Of a DNA stretch of 64,000 bases, positions 1 through 9,056 are shown piece by piece. Below the pieces are notes generated by a model. It did not search any database. It saw nothing but the letters and a program-made list of their open reading frames with translations, and was not told the origin of the DNA. Position 1 is the stretch's first letter. Each line of letters opens with the position of its first letter. Position numbers and translations under genes: made by a program. The DNA comes from Archangium sp. Its GTDB lineage: Bacteria > Myxococcota > Myxococcia > Myxococcales > Myxococcaceae. The DNA is taken from the NCBI GenBank assembly GCA_022843845.1, contig JALHMW010000018.1, positions 32,121 through 96,120 of the forward strand, given 5' to 3'.

Positions 1-134
1 AGACGCTCGCGCACGGCAAGGGCGGCGGGGAGCAGAAACCGGCCTTCACCCACCCGAAGGCCGCCGAGGGTGCGCTGGCCGACAAACCGCCGAGCGACGA
101 GGCGGCCTCTGCCGAGCCGTCACCCGAGAGCTGA
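1..134 (+). CDS. 3' end of an unidentified protein
   Basis: An open frame enters from the left edge and stops with TGA at 132-134. The 43 visible residues are rich in Ala, Pro, Glu and Lys and look like a disordered C-terminal tail. Nothing in it identifies a family. The next gene lies on the opposite strand and ends 24 bp away, so this is a convergent pair. Support is limited to codon usage like the neighbours and a clean stop. Confidence 0.5.
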   Translation, partial: TLAHGKGGGEQKPAFTHPKAAEGALADKPPSDEAASAEPSPES

Positions 135-157
135 CAGCGTCGATCGACCGAGGGGAC

Positions 158-1012
158 TCACGGCGCCGACGGGCGTGACGCGCTGAGTGCCGCGCGAGCT
201 CTGGTGACGACCGCGAGCACGCCCACCAGCACCGAGCCGACGACGAGCCCGAGAACACCTTCGATTGGCGCAGCCACCAGATCAGTCATCGGCTCGAGCC
301 AGGTGCGAATCGGGGCCACGCCATGCCCGATGATTCCTCCGCCCACGAGGAACATCGCCACCGTGCCCGCCACCGACAGCCCCTTCATCACGCGAGGAGC
401 GATGGCGAGCAGGGCCTGGCCCACGAGCGCGATGAAGCCGCCACGCCGCGTGAGCGCCACGCCCACGTCATCGATCTTCACGATGCCCGCGACCAGGCCG
501 TAGACGCCGACGGTCATCAACAAGGCGATCGCGGTCAGCACGAGCACCTGGTTCACCAACGGCGCGTCGGCGACAGTGCCAAGCGCGATCACGAGAATCT
601 CGGCAGAGAGGATGAAGTCCGTGCGGCTGGCCCCTCGAACGCGCTCCTGCTCGGTCATGGGCGGACGCGTGACGTGAGGCCTCCGCCAGGCCACGAGCTT
701 CTCAGCGCCTTCGAAGCAGAGGAACGCGCCGCCAATCATCAACAGCGGGTGAACCAGAAAGGGCATGAACGCGCTGATGAGCAACGCCGCCGGGACAAGC
801 ACCGCCTTGTTGATGAAGGAGCGCTTCGCCACGGCCCAGATGACGGGCCACTCGCGATCGGTGCTGACGCCGGCGACCTGCTCAGCGTTGAGCGCGAGAT
901 CATCGCCAAGGACGCCCGCCGTCTTCTTCGTCGCGACCTTCGTCATCGCCGCGACGTCGTCGAGCAGCAGCGCGAGATCGTCGAAGAGCGTGAAGAGCGA
1001 GGCGCCAGCCAT
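158..1012 (-). CDS. DUF808 (YedI-like) inner membrane protein
   Basis: The 284-residue product matches DUF808 proteins such as E. coli YedI in length and pattern. The N-terminus has the family signature of a short Asp/Leu-rich stretch followed by MTKVATKKTAGVLGDDLALN-type sequence, and several hydrophobic segments follow (about residues 70-110, 130-175 and 190-270). It should sit in the cytoplasmic membrane. Its function is not known for the family. It is the last gene of a long leftward run, 26 bp after the pseudouridine synthase gene, and is probably cotranscribed with it. ATG at 1012 is the first start that gives the full conserved N-terminus. Confidence 0.88.
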   Translation of the reverse strand: MAGASLFTLFDDLALLLDDVAAMTKVATKKTAGVLGDDLALNAEQVAGVSTDREWPVIWAVAKRSFINKAVLVPAALLISAFMPFLVHPLLMIGGAFLCFEGAEKLVAWRRPHVTRPPMTEQERVRGASRTDFILSAEILVIALGTVADAPLVNQVLVLTAIALLMTVGVYGLVAGIVKIDDVGVALTRRGGFIALVGQALLAIAPRVMKGLSVAGTVAMFLVGGGIIGHGVAPIRTWLEPMTDLVAAPIEGVLGLVVGSVLVGVLAVVTRARAALSASRPSAP

Positions 1013-1038
1013 GCGAGTCAGTAAACGACGGCGCGCCC

Positions 1039-1731
1039 CTACGCCAGTGTCCTGAGGCGCTCCATCGTCGCGACCAGGTCTGCCGCGAGCGGCGCCTCGG
1101 CCCGAAACCCCAGCGCCTCGAGCTCGATCGACGCGGCATGGAGCGGCGTTCGGCCGAGCACCACCGCGTCACCCTGCCCTCCCAGATCCTTGTCGAGGAA
1201 CGGCTGCCGCCGGCCGTACTGGTGATCGACCAACAGCGGATGTCCCTTCGCCATCAGGTGCACGCGGATCTGGTGCTGCCGCCCGGTGAGCGGCTCGCAC
1301 TCGACCAGCGTCGCCTTCTTGAACGTCTCGATCGGGCGAACGAGCGTGCGGCTCGGCTTCCCATCGAGGCCGGCGGGCGCCACCTTCATCTTGCGGCGCC
1401 GCCCTTCCATCAGCGGCAGGTTGATGTCGAGCGGCCCCCGCACCACGCCCTGCACCAGCGCGAGGTAGCGCTTCTTCACCTGGCCCTGCTCGAACGCCAT
1501 CGAGGCCTTGCGGGTCGTCTCGGCGTCGAGCGCCAGGAGCAGCACGCCCGAGGTGTCACGATCGATGCGATGCACGACGAAGACCGGCCGCCCCAGTTGC
1601 TTCGCCACCGCATCACGAACGCAGTCGCCGTCGATCTGCTCCCCGACGCTGCCGGGGATCACCAGCATGCCCGGCGGTTTGTCGACGGCGATGAGGCCCT
1701 TCGCGCCGACGGGCGTGAGCAGCGACAGCAC
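1039..1731 (-). CDS. RluA-family RNA pseudouridine synthase
   Basis: This enzyme should isomerise specific uridines to pseudouridine in rRNA or tRNA in the cytoplasm. The 230-residue protein has the RluA catalytic motif HRIDRDTSG at residues 54-62, with Asp57 as the expected catalytic residue. The substrate-loop sequences KPPG near residue 18 and GRQHQIRVHL in the second half are also present. It has no N-terminal S4 domain, so it is of the short RluA/TruC type; the exact target uridine cannot be read. Translation probably starts at GTG 1731, three bases after the stop of the upstream M16 gene, so the two are likely coupled. Confidence 0.9.
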   Translation of the reverse strand: MLSLLTPVGAKGLIAVDKPPGMLVIPGSVGEQIDGDCVRDAVAKQLGRPVFVVHRIDRDTSGVLLLALDAETTRKASMAFEQGQVKKRYLALVQGVVRGPLDINLPLMEGRRRKMKVAPAGLDGKPSRTLVRPIETFKKATLVECEPLTGRQHQIRVHLMAKGHPLLVDHQYGRRQPFLDKDLGGQGDAVVLGRTPLHAASIELEALGFRAEAPLAADLVATMERLRTLA

Positions 1732-1734
1732 CGA

Positions 1735-3075
1735 TCACTCCAGCTCGTCGGGCTTCACCACGGTGACGTGGCCGTACTTCGAGACCTTCGGGGCCAGCGT
1801 CTGCGCGTTGCCGACCAGCACGATCACCCGCTTCGCGTCGAAGAGGTGTGTGGCCGCGGCGCGCGCAGCGTCCTTCGCGGTGACGGCGTTGACGCGATCG
1901 CGGTACCCGGTGATCCAGTCCTCGGGCAGGCCGTAGTGCTGCACGTCGGCGATCGAGCCGGCCACCGCTTCGTTCGTCTCGAGCCGCGACGGGTAGAGCC
2001 CCGAGATGTACCGCTTCATGGTGTCGACCTCGAGCGTGGTCGGCCCCTTCGCGCGCATCTTCTTCACCTCGGCGAGCGCGACGTCGATCAGCGTGTTGAT
2101 GCTCTCTGTCTTGGTGAACGAGCCGACCATGAAGGTGCCGGCGTTGCCCATCATGTCGAACGCGCTGTGCGCGCCGTACGAGAGGCCCCGCTTCACGCGG
2201 ATCTCGCGAATGAGCCGTGAGGTGAAGCCGCCCCCGAGCACCGCGTTCATCACCGTCAACGGGAAGTGATCGACGTGGCCGCGTTTCACGCCCTCGGCGC
2301 CGATGCGCAGCTGCACCTGCGTCTGCTCGGGCTTGTCGACGATGATCACCTGGCCTGAGCGCTCCGGGCCGGCCCAGTCGGGCACCTGGGGCGCGAGCTC
2401 AGGCCCACCCTTCCAGCCGCCGAAGATCCGGTCGGCCACGGTGGTGATGCGATCGACGTCGATGTCGCCGACCACGTACAGATGGGCGAGCACCGGCCCG
2501 AGCCGCGTCTTGTGGAAGTCGACGAGATCGGCGCGCGTCATCGACTCGATCGACTTCTTCTGACCGAGCGTCTCGTGCCCGTACGGGTGGGTGCCCCACA
2601 TCGCCCTGGCCCAGGCGCGCTCAGCCAACGCACCGGGATCGTCGAGCTCGTTCTGCAGCTGCGCGAGCGTGCGACGACGGGAGAGCTCCAGCTCGGCCTC
2701 GGGAAAGTCGGGCCTCAGGAGCAACAGCCCCATCAGCTCCAGCATCGGCTCGAGGTGGCGAGACGGGCAGCTCAACGAGAGCACCACGTTCTCTTCGTTC
2801 GCGTAGCCGCCCATGGCCGCGCCGACGAAGTCGATGGCCTCGCTCAGTTCATCTGCGGTCCGGCCTCCGGCGCCACGACGGAACAGACGCGCCGCGAAGT
2901 CGGCGACGCCCGCGCGCCCGGCGGGATCCCACACGCTGCCACCGCGCATCACGAGTCGAACGGCCACCAACGGGAGCGGTCCGCGAGGCACCAGGTGCAG
3001 CATCAGCCCGTTGCCCAGCTTGCGCTTCTCGTGCGGTGGCAGCTTCAGCGGGCGCAGCTTCAAGGCCGCGGTCAT
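1735..3075 (-). CDS. M16 peptidase family, non-catalytic partner subunit
   Basis: The 446-residue protein has the two-lobed M16 (pitrilysin/MPP) layout but no HxxEH zinc motif. It keeps the C-terminal-lobe sequence GGGFTSRLIREIRVKRGLSYG, typical of the substrate-binding Arg/Tyr region of M16B proteins. Together with the catalytic gene just upstream it forms the usual two-gene M16B pair, in which one subunit carries the metal and the other the substrate-binding residues. Its ATG overlaps the stop of the catalytic gene as ATGA, so the two are translationally coupled. No signal peptide is visible. The substrate is unknown; family members degrade short peptides. Confidence 0.9.
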   Translation of the reverse strand: MTAALKLRPLKLPPHEKRKLGNGLMLHLVPRGPLPLVAVRLVMRGGSVWDPAGRAGVADFAARLFRRGAGGRTADELSEAIDFVGAAMGGYANEENVVLSLSCPSRHLEPMLELMGLLLLRPDFPEAELELSRRRTLAQLQNELDDPGALAERAWARAMWGTHPYGHETLGQKKSIESMTRADLVDFHKTRLGPVLAHLYVVGDIDVDRITTVADRIFGGWKGGPELAPQVPDWAGPERSGQVIIVDKPEQTQVQLRIGAEGVKRGHVDHFPLTVMNAVLGGGFTSRLIREIRVKRGLSYGAHSAFDMMGNAGTFMVGSFTKTESINTLIDVALAEVKKMRAKGPTTLEVDTMKRYISGLYPSRLETNEAVAGSIADVQHYGLPEDWITGYRDRVNAVTAKDAARAAATHLFDAKRVIVLVGNAQTLAPKVSKYGHVTVVKPDELE

Positions 3076-4394
3076 GCCTCGGCTCCGTTCGTGGGAACGA
3101 GGGTCACGACGTTGCGCCGCTCTCGGCCCAGGTACTTCGCGACCACCCGCTTCACGTCTTCCGAGGTGATGCCCTCGTACGCCGTCGGGAGCGCGAGGCC
3201 ACGCCGCCAGTCACCGAGCATCATCTCGTACGTGCCGAGCGCGTGGGCACGGCCGCTGTTCGTCGCCAGCTCGCGCATCAACGTGCCCGCGAGGTTGTTC
3301 TTCGCCTTCTCGAGCTCTCTCGCGTCGAGGCCGTCCTTCGCGAGGCGCTCCAGCTCGCCGTACAGCGCGGCCTCGGCCTTCGCGGGGTCGCCGCCAGCTT
3401 TCAGCTCGAGGCCGACGGTGAAGGTGCCGGGGTCGAACCGCCAGGTCCAATCGACGTTCACGCCGACGGCGAGCTCGAGCTCGAACACCAGCTTCTTCGT
3501 CAGCCGGCTCGATTGCCCCACCGACAGCGCGTACTGCACGACGTCGAGGATGAAGGTGTCGGGATCGTCACCCTTCGGCCCACGCCACGCGATCATCAGC
3601 GAGTGCGCCTGCGCCGGGTAGTGAACGTTCGCGCGCCGCTCGCCCTTCTGCTCCGGCTCGGCGTCGAGCACGCCAGGCACCGCGGGGCCCGCCTTGATGT
3701 TCCCGTACGCCTTCCTGATCAGCGCGAGGGCCTGCTTCGGGTCGAAGTCACCGGCGACATAGATGGTCGCGTTGTTCGGCGCGTAATACGTGCGGAAGTA
3801 CTCGAGGCAGTCTTCGCGCTTGATGTTCTCGATGTCACCCATCCACCCGATGACGGGCCAGCGGTACGGGTGCGCCTTGTAGACGAGCGCGCCGAGCTCT
3901 TCGTCCATCATGCCGGCGATCTCGTTGTCGACGCGCAGGCGCCGCTCTTCCATGACGACCTGTCGTTCGCTGGCGAGCATCTTCGGCGTCACCGCGAGCG
4001 AGCGCATGCGATCGCTCTCGAGATCGATCACCTTCTCGAGGGCCTCGGCCATGAAGTCCTCGTAATAGACGGTGAGATCGTTCGACGTGTACGCGTTCGA
4101 GCTGCCGCCGTTGCTCTCGAGCACCTTGTCGAACATGCCCGGGCCGTACTTCTTCGCGCCGTTGAACATCATGTGCTCGAAGAGGTGGCTGATGCCGGTG
4201 ATGCCGGGGCGCTCGTTGCGGGCTCCGACCTTGAAGAACGTGTAATAGCTGCAGGTCGGCACGCCGGCGTTCGGCACGAGTCGAATGCGCAGCCCGTTGG
4301 GCAACTTCGCTTCGATGATCGAGTCGGCGATGGCTCCGAGCGCGGGTGGCAGTTTGACGGAAGAGGTCCTGGAGCGGGGGGTGGCCTTCGGCAT
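3072..4394 (-). CDS. M16 family zinc peptidase, catalytic subunit
   Basis: The 440-residue protein has the inverted zinc motif HLFEH at residues 70-74 (His70, Glu73, His74). Further on, EKVIDLESDRM supplies the downstream Glu that normally completes the zinc site. It should be a metallopeptidase acting on peptides together with the non-catalytic subunit encoded next. The start at ATG 4394 is set by TGATG, where the stop of the upstream lipoprotein gene overlaps the start by one base; longer in-frame extension gives unconserved, Arg-rich sequence. No signal peptide is seen, so cytoplasmic location is likely. Confidence 0.9.
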   Translation of the reverse strand: MPKATPRSRTSSVKLPPALGAIADSIIEAKLPNGLRIRLVPNAGVPTCSYYTFFKVGARNERPGITGISHLFEHMMFNGAKKYGPGMFDKVLESNGGSSNAYTSNDLTVYYEDFMAEALEKVIDLESDRMRSLAVTPKMLASERQVVMEERRLRVDNEIAGMMDEELGALVYKAHPYRWPVIGWMGDIENIKREDCLEYFRTYYAPNNATIYVAGDFDPKQALALIRKAYGNIKAGPAVPGVLDAEPEQKGERRANVHYPAQAHSLMIAWRGPKGDDPDTFILDVVQYALSVGQSSRLTKKLVFELELAVGVNVDWTWRFDPGTFTVGLELKAGGDPAKAEAALYGELERLAKDGLDARELEKAKNNLAGTLMRELATNSGRAHALGTYEMMLGDWRRGLALPTAYEGITSEDVKRVVAKYLGRERRNVVTLVPTNGAEA

Positions 4395-5455
4395 CAGTGA
4401 GTCCTCGGGGGTTCGTGCTGGTTGAAGAAGTCGAGCACTGGGCGAAACACTTCGTCGGGGGCGCGTTCGCCGATGACGAGATCCATATGACCGTACTCGC
4501 CGAGGGCGCCATTCGCCCGGGTAATGAGCAGCCACCGCTTGGGTCCTCCGAGGGCGCGGTAGCCGTCTTTCACCGCCGACGAGGGCGCCACGCGATCGAG
4601 CTTGCCGGCCACGACGATGACCGGCGTGCGAATGCGCGCCATGTCGGCCCGGAAGTCGACCTTCCCATCGGCTGAGGTGAAGCGGCTCGTCTCGACGAGG
4701 GTGAGCAGCTGCTTCGCCGCGCCTCCCGCGGTGTCGGCCGTGCCGTAGACGACGAGGCGCTGCCACGTCTCGGGCTTCGTCGACTCGGGGTTGTAGAAGA
4801 AACGCTGAAACGGCCCGTCGTCGACGAGCGTCTGGAGCGGCGCCGAGAGCTGCGCGCCGAACTGCGAAGGAAGAATGATGTCGTCCGACACCACCGCTGG
4901 GCCGAGCGTTCGAATCAGCTGCTCGAGCCCCGTGCCCCAGTCGAGCCGGGTTGGCGAGCCCATCGTCGCGACGGCGTGAAGGCCCTGCCCTCCCTGCGAG
5001 AGATACGCGTAGGCGATCATGCCGCCCATGGAGTGCCCGGCGTAGTCGATGGCGTCGGCGCCGCTGACCTTCCGCACGTGCTCGATCGCGGTCGGCAAAT
5101 CGTATTGCCAGTAGTGATCGAACCGAATCGGCAGCGTGCGGCCCTTCGATGGGTCGGGCCGATCGGAGTCTCCCGTCGCGCGCACCGACATCGTCCATGC
5201 CTCGCGCCCCTGCGACGCGAACCAGCGAGCCATGGAGTGCTCGTCATCGAGGTCCATGTTGCGTTCGTTCGCCGAGATGCCGTGACAGAGGAGCACTGGC
5301 CTTCCGGTGGCTGGCCCGACGGCGCGGTAGCGAACGAGCGACAGTTCCCACCCGTCGGCCGTCTTCGGGCGATGCCGCTCCGCCTCTTTCGGAAGTGGAA
5401 CGACGCGAAGGTTCGCGCAGCCACCGAGGAGCAGCAGGAGCAGGACTCGTTTCAT
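4394..5455 (-). CDS. alpha/beta hydrolase lipoprotein
   Basis: The 353-residue product begins with a lipoprotein signal (MKRVLLLLLLGGC, lipobox LLGGC), so it should be exported and lipid-anchored. The hydrolase fold shows an HG oxyanion motif (LLCHGISANER), the nucleophile elbow GHSMGG, an acidic residue in VVAGKLDRVAP and a late His in EYGHMDLV. The complete triad suggests an esterase or lipase-like enzyme; the substrate is unknown. Its ATG overlaps the stop of the upstream hydrolase-like gene (ATGA). The upstream neighbour is a distant relative without the Ser nucleophile, which suggests duplication followed by divergence. Confidence 0.85.
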   Translation of the reverse strand: MKRVLLLLLLGGCANLRVVPLPKEAERHRPKTADGWELSLVRYRAVGPATGRPVLLCHGISANERNMDLDDEHSMARWFASQGREAWTMSVRATGDSDRPDPSKGRTLPIRFDHYWQYDLPTAIEHVRKVSGADAIDYAGHSMGGMIAYAYLSQGGQGLHAVATMGSPTRLDWGTGLEQLIRTLGPAVVSDDIILPSQFGAQLSAPLQTLVDDGPFQRFFYNPESTKPETWQRLVVYGTADTAGGAAKQLLTLVETSRFTSADGKVDFRADMARIRTPVIVVAGKLDRVAPSSAVKDGYRALGGPKRWLLITRANGALGEYGHMDLVIGERAPDEVFRPVLDFFNQHEPPRTH

Positions 5456-6378
5456 GGCGTGGCCCTGGCGAGGAAGTCGTGCACGAGCGGGAAGACGATC
5501 TCGGGCGCGTACGTGCCGAGCAGCATCGAGAGGTGGCTGAAGTCCTCCTTCGTCTCGAGGCGGCTGAAGGAGCGGAGCTTCACGGCGCCGTTCGAGCGCT
5601 CTCTCCACACGGCGCAGAGCTCGGGTGACGCGAAGCCATCGGCCAGCCCCAGCAGCAGCAACGTCGGCTTCGTGGAGTTCGTCATTCGCGAGACGACGGA
5701 GCCGCTGGCGAGCGGCAGGTCGCCCTGCCGCATCCACGCGAGCAACTGCGCCGCGACGGGCCGGGAGAGATCGCGCGTTCCAGTCGACAGAAAACCGCGG
5801 TCGGTGCCTCGCGGGAACTTGGACCACATCGAGAACAGGAGATCGAAGGTGCGCGCGCCCTGCGGAGACCCCGCGAGCGAGGAGAACCGCCCCCCGTCTT
5901 CGAGGAACGACTCCGCAAGGACGCTCGGCGGCTCTGCGAGCAGGGGCGTGTTGAGGGCGATGACTCGCCGAATCCTGGGATCCGTCGCGTTCGAGGCGAT
6001 CACCAGGGAGCCTGCCCAGCCGTGAACGACGAGATCGATCGTCTTCACCTTCAACGCGTCGAGAATGACGCGCAGATCGCCGCCGAGCGCCTCGAGCGAC
6101 ACGCCAGGCCCGGCCTTCCCCTGCCCTCGCAGCTCGGCGACGTAGACGGTCAGGCCTCGCGCCACGAGCCAGCGCGCGAGCCCACGGCCTTCGAAGTCAT
6201 ACGCAGCCCGAGAGAACCCAAGCTCGGGGATCAGCAGCACGGGCGGCTGGTCAGTCGTCACGCCCACGCGCTGGTACCGATAGAGCGCGAGCGCGACGTG
6301 ATCCGGCGTGTCGACGCGACGGTGCGAGACCGAGAGCTCAGGCGACGCGGTGAGGAGCAGCGCGAGGACGGCGTTCAC
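5452..6378 (-). CDS. alpha/beta hydrolase-fold protein lacking the nucleophile Ser
   Basis: The 308-residue protein has an alpha/beta hydrolase layout with a hydrophobic N-terminus (VNAVLALLLTASPE) that could act as a signal peptide. Where a hydrolase has GxSxG it reads VVHGWAGSLV, so aligning on the preceding His puts Gly at the nucleophile position. The acid (LLGLADGF) and late His (DFSHLSML) regions are still recognisable. It is therefore probably a binding or partner protein, or an enzyme with an unusual mechanism. The start is GTG 6378, overlapping the regulator stop as GTGA. It is coupled to an apparently active hydrolase downstream. Confidence 0.75.
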   Translation of the reverse strand: MNAVLALLLTASPELSVSHRRVDTPDHVALALYRYQRVGVTTDQPPVLLIPELGFSRAAYDFEGRGLARWLVARGLTVYVAELRGQGKAGPGVSLEALGGDLRVILDALKVKTIDLVVHGWAGSLVIASNATDPRIRRVIALNTPLLAEPPSVLAESFLEDGGRFSSLAGSPQGARTFDLLFSMWSKFPRGTDRGFLSTGTRDLSRPVAAQLLAWMRQGDLPLASGSVVSRMTNSTKPTLLLLGLADGFASPELCAVWRERSNGAVKLRSFSRLETKEDFSHLSMLLGTYAPEIVFPLVHDFLARATP

Positions 6379-7034
6379 AGCTCGACGAGCCCCGCCTTCA
6401 GCGCGAGCACCACCGCGTCGACGTGCGAGTTCACGCCGAGCTTCGTGTAGATGTGGCCGAGGTGGGTGCGCACGGTGCGGCGCTCCAGCTCCATCACGCG
6501 GCCAACCTCGGCGTTCGACAGGCCCTTCGCCACGTAGCGCAGCACGTCGAGCTCGGTCGGCGACAGGTTCCACGGGTTCTGCGGCTGCGCCGGCTTCGCC
6601 TGCACCGATTGAAAGTAGTTCCAGAAGCGCTTCGCGATGCGCGCCTCGAGCACCGTGCCGCCAGCCATCACCTCATGAATGCCCGATCGCACCTTCTCGG
6701 GGCCGACGCGCTTGACGAGGTAGCCCGAGGCTCCGGCCTGCATCGCCTCGTAGACCTTCGTCTCATCGTCGAAGGAGGTCAGGATCAGCACCTCGACCTT
6801 CGGCACCTTGCGCTTGAGGCGACGCGTCACCTCGATGCCATCGATGCCAGGCAGCTCGAGATCGAGCAGCGCCAGGTGAGGCACCAGCTTCACCATCTCG
6901 TCGACGCCGCTCTCGCCATCACGCGCCGAGCCGACGACCTCGAGCTCGGGGAACGCCGCGAGCGCCTTGAGCAGGTTCGCCAGCAGCGCCGCCTGATCTT
7001 CGACCACGTAGATGCGTGTCTTCTCGGTCGTCAT
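6375..7034 (-). CDS. NarL/FixJ-family response regulator
   Basis: The 219-residue protein has an N-terminal receiver domain (about residues 5-125) with the acidic pair at VVEDQ, phospho-acceptor Asp58 in LALLDLELPG, a Thr/Ser in ILTS and a Lys in YLVKR. A LuxR-type helix-turn-helix occupies residues 150-215 (LSPTELDVLRYVAKGLSNAEVG). It should bind DNA when phosphorylated. No partner histidine kinase is adjacent; the coupled upstream gene is a pseudokinase. ATG 7034 overlaps the stop of that gene as ATGA, which fixes the start over a longer 20-residue extension. Confidence 0.93.
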   Translation of the reverse strand: MTTEKTRIYVVEDQAALLANLLKALAAFPELEVVGSARDGESGVDEMVKLVPHLALLDLELPGIDGIEVTRRLKRKVPKVEVLILTSFDDETKVYEAMQAGASGYLVKRVGPEKVRSGIHEVMAGGTVLEARIAKRFWNYFQSVQAKPAQPQNPWNLSPTELDVLRYVAKGLSNAEVGRVMELERRTVRTHLGHIYTKLGVNSHVDAVVLALKAGLVEL

Positions 7035-9031
7035 CGGAAGTTGGGATCGACTTTGGCCTGCTTGCCAGCTTCGAGGCGGATGGTCGACTTCCATTCCTGC
7101 TTCGTCTTGCCGTCCACCACCCGGAGCGTGTGCTTACCTGGCACCACCGGCACCTTGTTGATGACGCCGCAGATCCGCACCCCGTCGAGCTCGACCCGCG
7201 CAGGCCTGGTGAGGACGACGGTCAGCAGCCCTTGCGGGCCCTCGTGCGGAGGCGCGTAGCAGTCTCCCTTCGGTTGCGGCGGCGGGGTCGTCTTCGTGGG
7301 CTTCGGCAAGTCGGCCTGTTTGACCGGCACTGGTGTCACCGTCGGCGGCTTGAGCGTCGGCGGCGGGTTCTTCGGCGGCTTGTCGAAGTCAGGGAGCTTG
7401 AGGTTCGACGGCAGCGCGAGCGGTGGGCCGGGAGGACCCGCACCATTCGGCTTGCGCAGCTTGATGAGTGCGACCTCGATGGGCTCGGGCATCCACGTGA
7501 TCAGATCGCCGATCGCGTCTTGCGTGCGGAACAGCCAGAGGCCGACGAAGACCATCGTGAAAAGCGTGAGGATGGCGGCACCGAGACGAACTGCCGTCAC
7601 GCCTGCGCGACGGCGATCTTCGCGCTCCTTCTTCCAGTCTGGCGGCACGTAATCGCCAGGCCGTTTGAACGGCACCGCGAACGTCAGAATCGTCTTCAGT
7701 CGTTGACGATCGGTGTTCTCTTTGGGCTTCGGACCGACGGGCGAGAGCTTCTGGGCCGAGGCTGAAGTCGACTTCGTCGGCGGCAGCGTGTCTTTGGGCG
7801 CGAAGTCTTCGATCGCCTTCACCCGGCGCGACACCTCATCTTCGGCGGCCGCGGTCTTGGCGACCTCAGGCATCGCACCCACTGGCGCGTCCCAGGTGAT
7901 CCGCGGCGGAGGCATGGTGTCGCGGAGCGAGGGATCGGACTGGGCTGGCACCTCCTGTGTCTCGGAGGCGGAGGTCGTCATCATCTCGTCGCCCGCGAAG
8001 ACCGGGAGGCCGTCGGAGGTCGAGGTGCGGTGATCGATCGCACCGCCCGAGAACGGCGCCCGTGCATCAGGCGAGGCAGGCAGCTCGGCGTCGGCGACGA
8101 GATCGCTGACCCCGGCGATGTCATCGAGCTCGAACGATCCCTGGAACGGCACCGGCCCCAGCGCGTTCGTGAGGACGTCTTTCGGGAAGAGCTCGTCGAC
8201 AAACTTCCGAACATCCTCACGCCCTGGCACGCCGCCCTGCGCCGAGAGGAACTCGCGCAAGCCCGAAGCCAGCTCGCCCGCGCTGCGCTGCCGACGACCG
8301 GGCGTCTGCTCGAGCGCGCGCATGATGATGGGATCGATGCGGGAATGGAGCCTGCGAACGAGCCTGCTTGGCGGCGGCAACTTCTCGCCCTGACGCGTCG
8401 AGAGCGAATCCCGACCGACCGACGCCTCCTTCAACGTCAGGAGCTCGTACGCGAGCGCACCCAGCGCGTAGATGTCACTCACGGCCGTCGCGCGCTCTGC
8501 GCCGCGAACTTCCGGCGCCCGGTAGCCGGAGCGGCCACGATCGACGAACGCCTTCTTGAGCGCCGGCGAGACCATCAACGCGTCGAGGGCTCCGAAGTCG
8601 GCGATGGCGGCGCGACCGTCGCTGCCGAGCAGCACGTTGCCGGGCGTGAGCGCGCCATGAACGACCGAGGCCCGATGCGCCGCCTCGAGCACGTCGGCCA
8701 GCTCGATGATGAAGGCGATGGCCACGGCTGGAGGCAAGACGACTTCGCGTGTGTTGAGCCGGGTGAGCGCCTGCCCGAGCGTGTAGCGGCCCGCGTCTTC
8801 CCGGACGATGGCGAGGCGGCGCTGAAAGAGCCCGACCTGCAAGACGCGCGCGATGCCGGGGGCAGACACGGACGACAGGCGCTGCGCGTAGTCGGCGATC
8901 ACCTTCGCGTAGGCGAGATCGGTCGTCTTCGCGTGAAAGAGCTTGATGACGACCGGGCCGCCGTCAGTTCGCTCCGCGCGATAGAGCTCACTGAGCTCAG
9001 AGCCTTCGAGGCGACCCAGCAACCTGAACAC
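7031..9031 (-). CDS. transmembrane pseudokinase with C-terminal PEGA domain
   Basis: The 666-residue protein has a Hanks-type kinase fold at residues 1-280. Lys30 (VVIKLF), DFG at 145-147 and APE at 172-174 are kept, but the HRD motif reads HGA (125-127), so the catalytic Asp is Ala, and the glycine-rich loop is degenerate. A long acidic/Pro-rich linker, one membrane segment (LTLFTMVFVGLWLF) and a final PEGA-like domain (about residues 595-666) follow. It is probably a scaffold or regulator rather than an active kinase. GTG 9031 is chosen because a TACAGT box lies six bases upstream; starts at 9118 or 9094 would overlap the upstream gene. Confidence 0.82.
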   Translation of the reverse strand: MFRLLGRLEGSELSELYRAERTDGGPVVIKLFHAKTTDLAYAKVIADYAQRLSSVSAPGIARVLQVGLFQRRLAIVREDAGRYTLGQALTRLNTREVVLPPAVAIAFIIELADVLEAAHRASVVHGALTPGNVLLGSDGRAAIADFGALDALMVSPALKKAFVDRGRSGYRAPEVRGAERATAVSDIYALGALAYELLTLKEASVGRDSLSTRQGEKLPPPSRLVRRLHSRIDPIIMRALEQTPGRRQRSAGELASGLREFLSAQGGVPGREDVRKFVDELFPKDVLTNALGPVPFQGSFELDDIAGVSDLVADAELPASPDARAPFSGGAIDHRTSTSDGLPVFAGDEMMTTSASETQEVPAQSDPSLRDTMPPPRITWDAPVGAMPEVAKTAAAEDEVSRRVKAIEDFAPKDTLPPTKSTSASAQKLSPVGPKPKENTDRQRLKTILTFAVPFKRPGDYVPPDWKKEREDRRRAGVTAVRLGAAILTLFTMVFVGLWLFRTQDAIGDLITWMPEPIEVALIKLRKPNGAGPPGPPLALPSNLKLPDFDKPPKNPPPTLKPPTVTPVPVKQADLPKPTKTTPPPQPKGDCYAPPHEGPQGLLTVVLTRPARVELDGVRICGVINKVPVVPGKHTLRVVDGKTKQEWKSTIRLEAGKQAKVDPNFR

Positions 9032-9037
9032 GGACGC

Positions 9038-9043
9038 ACTGTA
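9038..9043 (-). promoter_or_regulatory. putative -10 box of a leaderless promoter
   Basis: TACAGT is followed by six bases and GTG at 9031. Transcription would begin at or next to the start codon. No TTGACA-like -35 is seen. The site lies in the last codons and short gap after the zinc-ribbon gene. Confidence 0.4.
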
Positions 9044-9056
9044 ACTGGTTTCAACG

